Positions 33,540 to 43,017 of a stretch of 64,000 bases of DNA are shown piece after piece. The stretch covers positions 744,001-808,000 of the forward strand of contig NZ_FTPO01000001.1 in the NCBI RefSeq assembly GCF_900155915.1, in the 5' to 3' direction. Position 1 is the stretch's first letter. Every line of letters starts with the position of its first letter. The notes below the pieces were generated by a model. It made no database searches, was not told where the DNA came from, and was given only the letters and a program-made list of their open reading frames with translations. Made by a program: the position numbers and the translations under genes. The DNA is from Microbacterium sp. RU33B. Its GTDB lineage: Bacteria; Actinomycetota; Actinomycetes; Actinomycetales; Microbacteriaceae.

Positions 33540-34415
33540 ATGCCTGTGACGCTTCTCGGGGCGGCGGAGATCCGCGCCCTCGCCGCCGAGCTCGACGTCA
33601 CCCCGACGAAGAAGCTCGGCCAGAACTTCGTCGTCGACGCCAACACGGTGCGCAAGATCGTGCACGTCGCCGGCGTGCGCGACGGGGAGCGCGTCGTGGA
33701 GATCGGCCCGGGGCTCGGGTCGCTGACGCTCGCGATCCTCGAGGCGGGCGCGGCGGTCACCGCCGTGGAGATCGATCACCGCCTCGCGGAGCGTCTCTCC
33801 GCGACGGCGGCGGCGCACGGCGTCGCGGGGGACCGGCTCACGGTGGTCGACGCCGACGCCCTCCGTGTCACCGAGCTGCCGGGCGACCCGACGATCCTCG
33901 TGGCCAACCTCCCGTACAACGTCTCGGTGCCGGTGCTGCTGCACTTCCTCGAGACGTTCCCCCATCTCGATCGCGGCGTCGTGATGGTGCAGGCCGAAGT
34001 GGGGGAGCGCCTCGCGGCTCCTCCCGGATCGAAGGTCTACGGAGCCCCGAGCGTCAAGGCGGCCTGGTACGGCACGTGGCGCCTCGCGGGCACCGTGTCG
34101 CGGCAGGTGTTCTGGCCGGTGCCCAACGTCGATTCGGTCCTCGTCGGCTTCCAGCGCGACGGCGAGCCGCGCGGCACCGAAGAGGAGCGCCGCGCCACGT
34201 TCGCCATCGTGGATGCGGCGTTCCAGCAGCGGCGCAAGATGCTCCGGCAGGCGCTGTCGGGCATCTTCGGCGGCGGCTCGGCCGAGGCATCCGCGGTCCT
34301 GGAAGCCGCCGGCGTCGCTCCGACCGCGCGCGGCGAAGAGCTCACGGTCGACGACTTCCAGCACATCGCGCGCGTCGCCCCCGCCCGATCGGCGCGCGCT
34401 AGCCTCGGAGGGTGA
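33540..34415 (+). CDS. rsmA: 16S rRNA (adenine(1518)-N(6)/adenine(1519)-N(6))-dimethyltransferase
   Basis: This 291-residue enzyme dimethylates two adjacent adenines in helix 45 of 16S rRNA. It shows TPTKKLGQNFVVD (20-32), the SAM motif VVEIGPGLGSLT, AVEIDHRL and the catalytic NLPY (ANLPYNVSVPV), with the C-terminal QRRKMLRQAL helix. Loss of this methylation gives kasugamycin resistance in many bacteria. ATG 33540 fits the leaderless promoter. The stop overlaps the GTG of the following aldo/keto reductase by 4 nt. Confidence 0.96.
   Translation: MPVTLLGAAEIRALAAELDVTPTKKLGQNFVVDANTVRKIVHVAGVRDGERVVEIGPGLGSLTLAILEAGAAVTAVEIDHRLAERLSATAAAHGVAGDRLTVVDADALRVTELPGDPTILVANLPYNVSVPVLLHFLETFPHLDRGVVMVQAEVGERLAAPPGSKVYGAPSVKAAWYGTWRLAGTVSRQVFWPVPNVDSVLVGFQRDGEPRGTEEERRATFAIVDAAFQQRRKMLRQALSGIFGGGSAEASAVLEAAGVAPTARGEELTVDDFQHIARVAPARSARASLGG
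34400..34405 (+). promoter_or_regulatory. Internal -10 hexamer within rsmA for the downstream gene
   Basis: TAGCCT in the last codons of rsmA, 6 nt before GTG 34412, so the reductase may have its own leaderless transcript in addition to coupling with rsmA. Confidence 0.5.
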
Positions 34416-35479
34416 CCGAAGACTCGCGCTACCTCGCCCGCGGAGGAGACCTCCACCGTCCCTACACCGCCGCGGACGACCGCTACGCCCGGACCGAGTA
34501 CCGCCGCGTCGGCACGTCGGGTCTGACGCTCCCGCCGATCTCGCTCGGCTTGTGGTGGAACTTCGGCGACAACATCCCCTTCGACGACCAGCGCGCGCTC
34601 CTGCGCCACGCGTTCGATCAGGGCATCACGCACTTCGACCTGGCGAACAACTACGGACCGCCCTACGGCTCCGCCGAGGTGAACTTCGGCCGCATGATGC
34701 GGGAGGACTTCGCGCCGTACCGCGACGAGCTCATCCTGTCGTCCAAGGCCGGTTACGACATGTGGCACGGCCCCTACGGCAACGGCGGATCGCGCAAGTA
34801 CATCCTGGCCAGTGCGGAGCGGTCGCTGAAGGCCATGAGCGTCGACTACGTCGACATCTTCTACTCGCACCGCGTCGACCCCGACGTGCCGATCGAGGAG
34901 ACCGTCGGCGCGCTCGACACCCTCGTGCGGCAGGGCAAGGCGCTGTACGTCGGCATCTCCTCCTACAGCGCCGAGCGCACGGCGACCGCCGCTGCCGTCG
35001 CCCGCAGCCTCGGCACGCCCCTCGTCATCCACCAGCCGTCGTACTCGATCCTCAACCGCTGGGTCGAAGACGGCCTCACGGGGGTGCTCGATCAGGAGGG
35101 GATGGGGGCGATCGCCTTCACGCCGCTCGCGCAGGGGCTGCTCACCGACAAGTACCTCGGCGACGGCACGGCGAGCCGCGCCCAGCAGCGGTCGTCGCTT
35201 CCGGGGCGACGGCTCTCGGAGCAGGGCATCGAGACCCTGCGCGGGCTCAACGTCATCGCCGAGCGCCGCGGGCAGACGCTCGCGCAGATGGCCATCCAGT
35301 GGGTGCTGCGCAGCCCCGTCGTCGCGTCGGCGCTCATCGGGGCCTCCCGGCCGGAGCAGATCGACGAGAACCTCGCCGCCCTGTCGGGCCCGGCCTTCAC
35401 CCCGGACGAGCTGGAGCAGATCGACGACCTCTCCGGTGGGATCGACGTCGACCTGTGGGCGACGTCCGCGAACGCATGA
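34412..35479 (+). CDS. Aldo/keto reductase, YghZ/MgrA (L-glyceraldehyde-3-phosphate reductase) type
   Basis: This 355-residue reductase has the AKR barrel with [14 protein letters not shown] (Asp, Tyr), the Lys in [12 protein letters not shown] and the His in YSHRVDPD, the last pattern being typical of the AKR14/YghZ and potassium-channel beta-subunit-like group. Relatives reduce L-glyceraldehyde-3-phosphate and methylglyoxal. GTG start overlapping rsmA. ispE begins 25 nt downstream with a strong Shine-Dalgarno, so these three form one transcription unit. Confidence 0.92.
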   Translation: MTEDSRYLARGGDLHRPYTAADDRYARTEYRRVGTSGLTLPPISLGLWWNFGDNIPFDDQRALLRHAFDQGITHFDLANNYGPPYGSAEVNFGRMMREDFAPYRDELILSSKAGYDMWHGPYGNGGSRKYILASAERSLKAMSVDYVDIFYSHRVDPDVPIEETVGALDTLVRQGKALYVGISSYSAERTATAAAVARSLGTPLVIHQPSYSILNRWVEDGLTGVLDQEGMGAIAFTPLAQGLLTDKYLGDGTASRAQQRSSLPGRRLSEQGIETLRGLNVIAERRGQTLAQMAIQWVLRSPVVASALIGASRPEQIDENLAALSGPAFTPDELEQIDDLSGGIDVDLWATSANA

Positions 35480-35504
35480 TCCGGATGCCGAGGAGGGCGG
35501 TGCG

Positions 35505-36440
35505 ATGACGGGGCTGGCCGTGACCGGGCATCGCGTTCACGTGCGGGCGCCGGGGAAGATCAACGTCTTCTTCGAAGTCGGCGACGTGCAGGACGACGGG
35601 TACCACGACGTGGCGTCGGCCTATCAGGCCGTCTCGCTGTACGAGGACGTCTGGGCGGAGCACTCCGACGAGTTCACCATCGCGGTATCGGGGACCGTCG
35701 ACGTGTCGGGCGTGCCCGAAGACGACCGCAACCTCGCACTGCGCGCCGCGCGGCTGGTCGCGAAGGAGGCCGGCCACACCGGAGGCGTGCACCTCGACAT
35801 CGTCAAGCACGTTCCGGTCGCCGGCGGCATGGGCGGAGGATCGGCGGATGCCGCGGCCGCCCTCGTCGCCTGCGATGCGCTGTGGGGCGCCGAGCTCGGC
35901 ACCGCGACCCTCCTGCGCCTGGCCGCGCGTCTCGGCGCGGATGTGCCGTTCTCGCTCCTCGGCGGCACCGCGATCGGAACCGGGCGCGGCGATCAGCTGA
36001 GCCCTGCCCTCGCGAAGGGCCGATTCGACTGGGTCATCGTGACATCCGACGACGACGGCCTCTCCACTCCCGCGGTCTACGCGCACCTGGACGAGCTGCG
36101 GTCGCGTGTCGACGTCGTCCCCGCCGTCCGTGCGCCGGACGTCGACCCCGCCGTGCTGCAGGCGCTGCGCGCGGGCGATGCCACAGCTCTGGCCGAGCGG
36201 GTGCGAAACGACCTCCAGCTCGCCGCCCTCTCTCTGCGCCCCGATCTGCGCGACGCGCTGGAGCTCGGCGAAGCTGCGGGGGCGCTCGCCGGGCTCGTGT
36301 CGGGATCCGGACCCACGCTGGCGTTCCTGGCATCCGAGCCGGAGAGCGCGCTCGAGCTCCAGGTCTCGCTCGCCGCATCCGGCTATCGTGCACTCCACGT
36401 GCACGGCCCCGTGCCGGGGGCACGGGTCGTGGCGGGCTGA
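35505..36440 (+). CDS. ispE: 4-(cytidine 5'-diphospho)-2-C-methyl-D-erythritol kinase
   Basis: This 311-residue GHMP kinase phosphorylates CDP-ME in the non-mevalonate (MEP) isoprenoid pathway. It has the N-terminal [12 protein letters not shown] (about 13-24) with catalytic Lys, the ATP-binding [15 protein letters not shown] (about 106-120) and the C-terminal [15 protein letters not shown] lies 8 nt before ATG 35505. The rsmA-ispE neighbourhood is conserved in actinobacteria; here one reductase gene intervenes. Its end is only 1 nt from the end of the convergent gene. Confidence 0.96.
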   Translation: MTGLAVTGHRVHVRAPGKINVFFEVGDVQDDGYHDVASAYQAVSLYEDVWAEHSDEFTIAVSGTVDVSGVPEDDRNLALRAARLVAKEAGHTGGVHLDIVKHVPVAGGMGGGSADAAAALVACDALWGAELGTATLLRLAARLGADVPFSLLGGTAIGTGRGDQLSPALAKGRFDWVIVTSDDDGLSTPAVYAHLDELRSRVDVVPAVRAPDVDPAVLQALRAGDATALAERVRNDLQLAALSLRPDLRDALELGEAAGALAGLVSGSGPTLAFLASEPESALELQVSLAASGYRALHVHGPVPGARVVAG

Positions 36441-36441
36441 C

Positions 36442-37644
36442 TCAGCGGCACGCCATCGCGCGGTCGATCATGTCCTGCGAGGGGTAGCCGTACGCCTGCA
36501 CCCCGTTGCCCTCGGCGGTGTGACCCATCCCGATCGCCCACGCCGTGGCCCACTCCTCATTGGCCGCCTGGTCCGCCGAATCGAACAGATCGCTGCACTT
36601 CGAAGTGATCGAGTGCCCGACCTCGTGCGCCACGAGCGCGCGGGCATCGGCGCTCGGCCAGTTCTCGGCCACCGAGTTCGACAGCGTGATGGTGGAGAAT
36701 CCGCCGCGGATCGTGTTCCAGGTGGCGGTGCCCGCCATCCCCGCGCGGCCGCCGAGGCCGTTCACGAGGGGCGCCCAGTCGAAGTCGAGGACGACGCCGC
36801 CCGCGATCGATCGGGCGTACGCCTCGATCTCGAGCCGGGTGTCGTAGAGCGGGCCCGACTTCTCGGCGAGCTCGCTCTGCGCCGACGACGTGAGCTCCTT
36901 CGACTTCTGGACGTACTGCGCGAAGGCGCTCGCCGCGCCGGGTCCGACGCCGGTCTGCTCCGCGACAGCGGTGGCGGCATCGCGGAAGTCGAGCACCGCG
37001 AGCGCCCGCGCCGACACGTGGGCGGCCTCGATCGTGGGGGCGAGGGGGACCACGGAGGCGTAGAGGGCCTGGCCCGCCGCCTCGACGGCGTCCTGCGCGT
37101 CGCCGAGCGACTCCTCGGCTTCGGTCATCGCGGCGGCGGCCGCCGTCACGGCCTCGGCGTCGGCGTCCAGGCGGGCCGACTCCTCGAGCAGCTCCCATGC
37201 CCAGAACGGCTTCTCCACGTCGTACGGACCGAGCGGGCGCGACAGGAGCTCCTCGGCACCCGTCTGCGCCGTCGCGAGCACCGTCGTCGCCTCGACGAAA
37301 CGGGCGCGGGCTGCAGGGTCGACGAGACCGTCGGCGGCCGCCTCGCCGATCACGGTCGCGGCGTCGACCGTGCGCGTGCCGTCGTCGGCGGTCTCCCGGG
37401 TGTCGGATGCCGCGGCCTCCACCTCGTCGACGGCCGACAGGAGCCGCCCGGTGGACGCGTCGAATGCCCGGTGGGCGGAGACCTGGGCGAACGCGATGCC
37501 CGCGGCGAGGAGCAGGACGACGACGACGCCCGTGATCCAGCCGATCAGCGCCCGGCGGCTCGTCCGCCGAGGCGGCGCCGGGACCGACTGCGGCTCGACG
37601 ACCGGCGCGGGCGCGGGCAGGGTGATCGGCTGGTCGTGCTCCAC
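36442..37644 (-). CDS. Membrane-anchored protein with extracytoplasmic HExxH (zincin-like) domain
   Basis: I do not recognise a named family. The 400-residue protein has a short proline-rich cytoplasmic N-terminus, one membrane helix at about 33-56 and a long helical, alanine-rich extracytoplasmic part that resembles a coiled coil (about 60-290). Near the end is AHEVGHSITSKC with HEVGH at 340-344, followed by Glu363/364 as a possible third metal ligand and two cysteines (350, 399) that could pair. This layout suggests a zinc metalloprotease-like domain outside the cell. GTG 37644 is chosen because TAGAGT lies 7 nt upstream; longer frames run into the divergent acetyltransferase gene. Confidence 0.7.
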   Translation of the reverse strand: MEHDQPITLPAPAPVVEPQSVPAPPRRTSRRALIGWITGVVVVLLLAAGIAFAQVSAHRAFDASTGRLLSAVDEVEAAASDTRETADDGTRTVDAATVIGEAAADGLVDPAARARFVEATTVLATAQTGAEELLSRPLGPYDVEKPFWAWELLEESARLDADAEAVTAAAAAMTEAEESLGDAQDAVEAAGQALYASVVPLAPTIEAAHVSARALAVLDFRDAATAVAEQTGVGPGAASAFAQYVQKSKELTSSAQSELAEKSGPLYDTRLEIEAYARSIAGGVVLDFDWAPLVNGLGGRAGMAGTATWNTIRGGFSTITLSNSVAENWPSADARALVAHEVGHSITSKCSDLFDSADQAANEEWATAWAIGMGHTAEGNGVQAYGYPSQDMIDRAMACR

Positions 37645-37651
37645 GCTCAGC

Positions 37652-37657
37652 ACTCTA
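37652..37657 (-). promoter_or_regulatory. -10 hexamer of leaderless HExxH-protein gene
   Basis: TAGAGT on the minus strand, 7 nt before GTG 37644. Confidence 0.5.
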
Positions 37658-37726
37658 CGGCTCGGAGCAGGCGCGTCGCTGAGAGTCTGTGGAGGGCCCG
37701 GGCCCGCGGTGTCGGACCCTCCCGCG

Positions 37727-37732
37727 TAGCCT
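37727..37732 (+). promoter_or_regulatory. -10 hexamer of leaderless Eis-type gene
   Basis: TAGCCT, 6 nt before ATG 37739. Confidence 0.55.
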
Positions 37733-37738
37733 GTCGGG

Positions 37739-39049
37739 ATGAGTTCTCCGCACCTCTCCGCCGTTCCCGATCCCGTGACCGCCGCACGCCTCCGGGCGAG
37801 CGGACTCGAACCGCGAGTGGTCACTTCGACCGACACGGCGTCGCTCGACGCATGGCTCGACGTCGTACGCCGCGGATTCCTCGGCGGCGACGCCACCGAG
37901 GAAGAGCGCGAGGCATCGCGCGGACGCCTCGAGTACCGACGCAAGACCGGCATCTACGACCCGTCGGCGCCCGTCGCCGATGCGCCCGTCGCGACGCTCG
38001 CGTCGTGGATCTCCGAGCTGTCCGTGCCCGGCGGTCGCGGCATCCCGTCATGTGCGATCAGCTCCGTCACGGTGTCGCCGACCCACCGTCGCCGCGGGCT
38101 CGCGCGCGCCCTCGTCGAGGGCGAGCTGGCCGTCGCGGCGTCGCAGGGCGTCCCGATGGCGATGCTCACCGTGAGCGAGTCCCCGCTGTACGGGCGCTAC
38201 GGCTTCGGGCCGGCGGCGACGTCGGCGGCGATCACCCTCGACGTCAAGCGCGCGTCGTGGACGGGGCCGGTCGTGCCGGGGCGCGTGGACTTCATCCCCC
38301 GGGAGCGGCTGCGCGAGCTCGCTCCTGCGCTGCACGACCGCGTGCGACTCTCCTCGCCCGGCGAGCTCGAGATCCCCGGGGCGCACTGGGACAACATGGC
38401 CGGCACACGCCCCGACTCGAAGGACGCGCGGGAGCGCCGCGCCGTCCAGTACGCCGACGAGGCGGGCGAGGTGCGCGGTCTCGCCCTCTACGCGGTGCGC
38501 GAGAACGACGACGACTTCACCAAGGCGTTCGTGTCGCTGCACTACCTCCTGGCCGAGACGCCCGACGCGTACGCGGCGCTGTGGCGGTTCTTCGTCGAAC
38601 TCGACCTGGTCGGCACGATCGAGGCGCACGAGCAGTCGGTCGACGAGCCGATCGTGTGGATGATCTCCGATCAGCGCGCGGCCACGGTCACGCTCCGCGA
38701 TCACCAGTACCTGCGCATCCTCGACCTTCCGACCGCGCTGGAGGCGCGCACGTACGGCGCGGCCGGAACGCTCGTGCTCGAGGTGTCCGACCCGCTCGGC
38801 TACACCAGCGGGGAGTGGCTGCTCGAGGTCGATTCCGACCGACGCGGCCGTGTCTCGCGCCTCGAGGCGGGGGCGCACGCCGACGCGGCGCGCGTGCGGC
38901 TCGGGGTCTCCGAGCTCTCGGCGGCGTACCTGGGCGGCGTGTCTGTCGCGACGCTCGCCGTCGCCGGACGCGTGGAGGCGACGGATGCCGTCACGGCGAC
39001 CCGCATCCTGTCCTGGCACGTCACTCCGCGCCTGAGCTTCTGGTACTGA
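37739..39049 (+). CDS. GNAT family N-acetyltransferase, Eis type
   Basis: This 436-residue protein has the three-part Eis layout: an N-terminal GNAT domain with the acetyl-CoA motif VSPTHRRRGLARALVEGEL (about 117-135) and SPLYGRYGFGPA, a second degenerate GNAT domain, and a C-terminal sterol-carrier-like domain. The chain ends in an aromatic run (SFWY); in Eis the C-terminal carboxylate acts in catalysis. Mycobacterial Eis acetylates aminoglycosides and host proteins; the physiological substrate here is unknown, and resistance should not be assumed. Confidence 0.88.
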   Translation: MSSPHLSAVPDPVTAARLRASGLEPRVVTSTDTASLDAWLDVVRRGFLGGDATEEEREASRGRLEYRRKTGIYDPSAPVADAPVATLASWISELSVPGGRGIPSCAISSVTVSPTHRRRGLARALVEGELAVAASQGVPMAMLTVSESPLYGRYGFGPAATSAAITLDVKRASWTGPVVPGRVDFIPRERLRELAPALHDRVRLSSPGELEIPGAHWDNMAGTRPDSKDARERRAVQYADEAGEVRGLALYAVRENDDDFTKAFVSLHYLLAETPDAYAALWRFFVELDLVGTIEAHEQSVDEPIVWMISDQRAATVTLRDHQYLRILDLPTALEARTYGAAGTLVLEVSDPLGYTSGEWLLEVDSDRRGRVSRLEAGAHADAARVRLGVSELSAAYLGGVSVATLAVAGRVEATDAVTATRILSWHVTPRLSFWY

Positions 39050-39059
39050 CGCCGCCGGC

Positions 39060-40877
39060 TCAGGCCAGGGCTTCGCTGAGCTCCAGCCAGCGGTCTTCGA
39101 GGGTGGCCTGCTCGTCGGCGAGGGCGGCGCGCTCGGTCTGCAGCGCGGCGATCTTCGCGTAGTCGTCATGGGCGTCGGCGAACCGTGCATCCAGCGCGGT
39201 GATCGCCGTCTGGATCTTCTGCAGGCGCCGGTCGATCGCCGACACCTCCTTTTCGGCGGTGCGGCGCTCCGCGCCGGCGAGCACGGGGGCGGATGCCGCG
39301 GCCGGCGTCGCGGCGGCGGGGGAAGAGGCATCCCGCCCGGCCTTCTGATCGGCGCGCCGGCGCAGGTACTCGTCGACGCCGTTCGGCAGGTGCCGGAGGC
39401 GGCCGTCGAGGATCGCGTACTGCTGATCGGTGACGCGCTCGAGGAAGTACCGGTCGTGGGAGACGACGATGAGCGTGCCGGGCCACGAGTCGAGCAGGTC
39501 TTCCAGGGCGGCGAGCATGTCGGTGTCGAGGTCGTTGGTCGGCTCGTCGAGGATCATCACGTTGGGCTGCTCGAGCAGGATCAGCAGCAGCTGCAGGCGC
39601 CGCTGCTGGCCGCCGGAGAGGTCCTTGACGGGCGTCGACAGCTGCGCGCTGGCGAAGCCCATGCGCTCCAGCAGCTGCCCGGGGGTGAGCTCCTGGGTCT
39701 TCGACCCCGAGCCGAAGGAGTAGCTCGTGCGGAGGCCGTCCAGGACGACGCGTACGGGATCGTCGAGGAAGGGGTCGAGGTCGTCGAGACGCTGCGTGAG
39801 GGTGGCGACCTGCACGGTCGTGCCCCGCTTGATGCGGCCGGTCGTGGGCTCGACGGTCCCCGCGATGAGTCCGAGGAGCGTGGACTTCCCGGCGCCGTTG
39901 ACGCCCAGGATGCCGGTGCGCTCGCCCGGCGCGAGGCGCCACTCGATGTCGCGGAGCACGGGACCCCCGGGCCCTGAGCCTGTCGACGGGTAGGTCACCG
40001 ACACGTCGAGCAGATCGACGACGTCTTTACCGAGGCGCGCGACGGCCAGCGACCGCAGTGCGACGGGGTCGCGGATCTCGGGGACGTCGGCGATCAGCGC
40101 GTTGGCCGCGTCGATGCGGAACTTCGGCTTCGCGGTGCGCGCCGGGGCACCGCGGCGCAGCCACGCGAGCTCTTTGCGAGCCAGGTTCTGACGGCGCGCC
40201 TCCGACGACGCGGCCTGTCGGTCGCGCTCGACGCGCTGGAGGATGTACGCGGCGTACCCGCCGTCGAAGGGCTCGACGAGCCGGTCGTGCACTTCCCACG
40301 TCATGGTGCAGACCTCGTCGAGGAACCACCGGTCGTGGGTGACGACCAGGAGGGCTCCCGACGTGCGCGCCCAGCGGGTCTTCAGATGCGCCGCCAGCCA
40401 CGCGATCGCCTCGACGTCGAGGTGGTTGGTGGGCTCGTCCAGGGCCAGCACGTCCCAGTCGCCCACGAGGAGGCGGGCGAGGGCGACGCGCCGACGCTGT
40501 CCGCCGGAGAGCGGCACCACCGAGCCTTCCCAGTCGAGGTCGGCCAGCAGACCCGAGATGACGTCGCGCACGATCGGGCTGCCCGCCCACTCGTGCTCGG
40601 GGAGGTCGCCGACGACCGCCTCGCGGATCGTCAGCGCGTCATCCAGCGTGTCGCCCTGATCGAGCACGCCGACCGTCACCCCGCCGCGGACCGTCACCCG
40701 GCCGCCGTCGGGCTCGAGACGTCCGGCGAGCATCGCGAGCAGGCTCGACTTGCCGTCGCCGTTGCGCCCGACGATGCCGATGCGGTCTCCCTCGTCGACG
40801 CCGAGCGACACGGAGTCGAACACGACCTTCGTGGGGAACTCGAGATGAAGCGCCTCTGCGCCGAGCAGGTGGGCCAT
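39060..40877 (-). CDS. ABC-F family ATPase (ribosome-associated, Uup-like)
   Basis: This 605-residue protein has two ABC domains in one chain and no membrane helices, the ABC-F arrangement that acts on ribosomes. Walker A motifs are GRNGDGKSS (first) and GVNGAGKST (second), signatures [14 protein letters not shown] and [13 protein letters not shown], and both domains keep Walker B. A charged coiled coil follows (about 535-605), as in Uup. A PSTGSG hexapeptide just before the second domain is encoded by a 19-bp word also found in the P-type ATPase gene. It follows the MarR gene by 46 nt; no clear ribosome site is seen. Confidence 0.92.
   Translation of the reverse strand: MAHLLGAEALHLEFPTKVVFDSVSLGVDEGDRIGIVGRNGDGKSSLLAMLAGRLEPDGGRVTVRGGVTVGVLDQGDTLDDALTIREAVVGDLPEHEWAGSPIVRDVISGLLADLDWEGSVVPLSGGQRRRVALARLLVGDWDVLALDEPTNHLDVEAIAWLAAHLKTRWARTSGALLVVTHDRWFLDEVCTMTWEVHDRLVEPFDGGYAAYILQRVERDRQAASSEARRQNLARKELAWLRRGAPARTAKPKFRIDAANALIADVPEIRDPVALRSLAVARLGKDVVDLLDVSVTYPSTGSGPGGPVLRDIEWRLAPGERTGILGVNGAGKSTLLGLIAGTVEPTTGRIKRGTTVQVATLTQRLDDLDPFLDDPVRVVLDGLRTSYSFGSGSKTQELTPGQLLERMGFASAQLSTPVKDLSGGQQRRLQLLLILLEQPNVMILDEPTNDLDTDMLAALEDLLDSWPGTLIVVSHDRYFLERVTDQQYAILDGRLRHLPNGVDEYLRRRADQKAGRDASSPAAATPAAASAPVLAGAERRTAEKEVSAIDRRLQKIQTAITALDARFADAHDDYAKIAALQTERAALADEQATLEDRWLELSEALA
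39972..39990. repeat. 19-bp repeat word inside the ABC-F gene
   Basis: CCCTGAGCCTGTCGACGGG; its reverse complement occurs without mismatch at 45239-45257. In the coding sense both copies read PSTGSG in the same frame. It is close to the CCCTGAGCCTGTCGAAGGG word that I recall as a dispersed repeat in Actinobacteria. Confidence 0.75.
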
Positions 40878-40923
40878 CAGGCTGCTTTCGTGGGGGTCGG
40901 TCGTGTCGGGGCGAGGGGGGCCA

Positions 40924-41421
40924 TCAGGCGTCGAATCCGAGGCTGAGCTTGCGCAGAAGACCGGCGAGACGGTCGCGGTCCCCGCGGGACAGGGACGCGA
41001 GCAGAACGGCCTCGGCATCCACGAGGCGCGTGATCGCGGCATCCACTCTCGTGCGTCCGTCCTCGGACAGGATCACCAGGATGCTGCGTCCGTCGTCGGG
41101 ATCGGCCTCGCGGCGCACGAGCCGGCGACCCACGAGGCGGTCGATGCGGTTCGTCATGGTTCCGCTGGAGACGAGCGTCTGCTGCAGCAGCTGCTTCGGA
41201 CTGAGCTGGTAGGGCTCGCCGGCCCGGCGGAGGGCCGACAGCACGTCCCACTCCCAGGGCTCCAAGTCGCTGCGACGGAAGGCGTCCTTGCGCGCGCGGT
41301 CGAGGTGGCGGGAGAGCCGGTCGACGCGGGACAGCACCTCGAGCGGGGAGAAGTCCAGATCGGGACGCTGCGTCGTCCACGCGTCCACGATGCGATCGAC
41401 CTCGTCGGACTCGTGTGCCAT
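40924..41421 (-). CDS. MarR family transcriptional regulator
   Basis: This 165-residue regulator has the MarR winged helix: [13 protein letters not shown], recognition region [18 protein letters not shown] and the wing [16 protein letters not shown] with the conserved Asp-Arg. MarR proteins are usually repressors released by small aromatic ligands. ATG 41421 has GATAAT 6 nt upstream. It is divergent from tRNA-Gln and upstream of the ABC-F gene, which is the likeliest co-transcribed partner. Confidence 0.93.
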   Translation of the reverse strand: MAHESDEVDRIVDAWTTQRPDLDFSPLEVLSRVDRLSRHLDRARKDAFRRSDLEPWEWDVLSALRRAGEPYQLSPKQLLQQTLVSSGTMTNRIDRLVGRRLVRREADPDDGRSILVILSEDGRTRVDAAITRLVDAEAVLLASLSRGDRDRLAGLLRKLSLGFDA

Positions 41422-41427
41422 CCGTCC

Positions 41428-41433
41428 ATTATC
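41428..41433 (-). promoter_or_regulatory. -10 hexamer of leaderless MarR gene
   Basis: GATAAT on the minus strand, 6 nt before ATG 41421; one base from TATAAT. Confidence 0.65.
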
Positions 41434-41483
41434 GCTGGCGCACCCGGGCTGGCAGACTGGAGGCGGCGGGGCGAACCCGCCGG

Positions 41484-41555
41484 TCCGCCGTGGTGTAACG
41501 GCAGCACGACAGCCTTTGGAGCTGTTAGGCCCAGGTTCGAATCCTGGCGGCGGAG
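41484..41555 (+). tRNA. tRNA-Gln (anticodon TTG)
   Basis: The 72-nt cloverleaf closes fully: acceptor TCCGCCG (41484-41490) with CGGCGGA (41548-41554), anticodon stem ACAGC/GCTGT around the loop CTTTGGA (anticodon TTG), and T-stem CCAGG/CCTGG with loop TTCGAAT. The discriminator is G41555 and CCA is not encoded. A 7-bp hairpin CGGCGGG-GCGAA-CCCGCCG (41464-41482) lies just before the tRNA, and a weak CAGACT (41453-41458) may be its -10. The glmU ATG starts 1 nt after the tRNA. Confidence 0.95.
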
Positions 41556-41556
41556 C

Positions 41557-43017
41557 ATGACTGAAACCACGCGTCTCGCCGTCGTCGTCCTCGCTGCGGG
41601 CCAGGGCACCCGCATGAAGTCGCGCCTCCCGAAGGTGCTGCACCCCATCGGCGGGCGTCCGCTGGTCGGGCACGTGATCGATCACGCGCGGTCGCTCGCG
41701 CCCGAGCGCGTGCTCGTGGTCGTGCGTCACGAGCGCGACCTCGTGGCCCAGGCCGCCGCGGCGACGTCGGCCGACATCCTCGTCGTGGACCAGGACGACA
41801 TCCCCGGCACCGGTCGGGCCGTGCAGATCGCTCTCGAGGCGATCCCGGGCTTCACCGGCGACGTGCTCGTCCTGTCGGGCGACGTGCCGCTGCTGGAGGC
41901 CTCGACGCTCGAGGGCCTGGTCTCGGCGCATCGCGCCCGGGGCGCCGCGGCGACCGTCCTCAGTGCGATCGTGGACGACGCCACCGGCTACGGCCGTGTG
42001 ATCCGCGACGAGTTCGGCGGCGTGCAGCGCATCGTCGAGCAGAAGGACGCCACCCCGGAGGAGGCATCCGTCACCGAGATCAACGCGGGCGTGTACGTCT
42101 TCCAGGCGGACCCCCTGCGCGTCCATCTCGACCTCGTCGACAGCGCCAACGCGCAGGGGGAGCGCTACCTGACGGATGTGATCGGCCTCCTGCGGGCCTC
42201 GCAGCTCGCGGTGGCCGCGGCATCCGCTCCCGATGCCTCCGATGCGCTCGGCGTGAACGACCGGGTGCAGCTGTCCGAGGCCGCACGCACGCTCAACGCG
42301 CGCACGGTGCGCCGCTGGCAGCTCGCCGGCGCGTCGATCCTCGACCCGCACACGACATGGATCGATGTGGACGCGAAGCTCGCCGCCGACGTGACGGTGC
42401 TCCCGAACACGTACATCCTCGGCACGACGGTCATCGCCGAAGGAGCCGTCGTCGGACCCGACACCACGCTGCAGGACTGCGAAGTGGGGCGGGATGCCGT
42501 CGTCAGGCGCACCGACGCGACGCTGGCCGTCATCGGCGCCGGTGCGACGGTCGGACCGTTCTCGTACCTGCGCCCGGGCACCGTGCTCGGTGAGAACGGC
42601 AAGATCGGAACGTTCGTCGAGACGAAGAACTCCACGATCGGCGAAGGCAGCAAGGTGCCGCACCTGTCGTACATCGGCGACACCACGATCGGTCGTCACG
42701 TGAACCTCGGCGCGGGGGCGATCACGGCCAATTACGACGATCTGGCCAAGCACCGCACGGAGATCGGCGACGAGGTGCACTCCGGGTCGCATAACGTCTT
42801 CGTCGCGCCCGTTAGGATCGGTGACGGAGCGAAGACCGGGGCGGGCGCGGTCATCCGCAAGGATGTCCCCGCCGGTGCCCTGGCTTTGAGCGTCGCCCCT
42901 CAGCGCAATGTCGAGGGGTGGGTCGAGATCAACCGACCGGGGACCGGTGCCGCCGACGTCGCGGCCAAGGCCCGGTCCGCACAGAAAGCGGACGATGGGA
43001 CGCAAGAAGAGGATTGA
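41557..43017 (+). CDS. glmU: Bifunctional UDP-N-acetylglucosamine pyrophosphorylase/glucosamine-1-phosphate N-acetyltransferase
   Basis: This 486-residue enzyme makes UDP-GlcNAc for peptidoglycan. The N-terminal half has the pyrophosphorylase motif LAAGQGTRMKSRLPK (12-26); the C-terminal half has the left-handed beta-helix hexapeptide repeats with PFSYLRPG, GAITANYDD and KTGAGAVI. The ATG is forced: there is no other in-frame start between the end of the tRNA and the nucleotide-binding motif, and no start codon in frame within the tRNA. The message must therefore begin at, or be cut from, the tRNA 3' end. prs overlaps the last 23 nt. Confidence 0.96.
   Translation: MTETTRLAVVVLAAGQGTRMKSRLPKVLHPIGGRPLVGHVIDHARSLAPERVLVVVRHERDLVAQAAAATSADILVVDQDDIPGTGRAVQIALEAIPGFTGDVLVLSGDVPLLEASTLEGLVSAHRARGAAATVLSAIVDDATGYGRVIRDEFGGVQRIVEQKDATPEEASVTEINAGVYVFQADPLRVHLDLVDSANAQGERYLTDVIGLLRASQLAVAAASAPDASDALGVNDRVQLSEAARTLNARTVRRWQLAGASILDPHTTWIDVDAKLAADVTVLPNTYILGTTVIAEGAVVGPDTTLQDCEVGRDAVVRRTDATLAVIGAGATVGPFSYLRPGTVLGENGKIGTFVETKNSTIGEGSKVPHLSYIGDTTIGRHVNLGAGAITANYDDLAKHRTEIGDEVHSGSHNVFVAPVRIGDGAKTGAGAVIRKDVPAGALALSVAPQRNVEGWVEINRPGTGAADVAAKARSAQKADDGTQEED

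Noticed and set aside
37739..39049. Aminoglycoside resistance gene
   Set aside because: Eis-type proteins are widespread in environmental actinobacteria; sequence alone does not show drug acetylation.
40903..41556. Upstream in-frame extension of glmU through the tRNA
   Set aside because: It would translate the tRNA and contains no start codon between the tRNA and ATG 41557.
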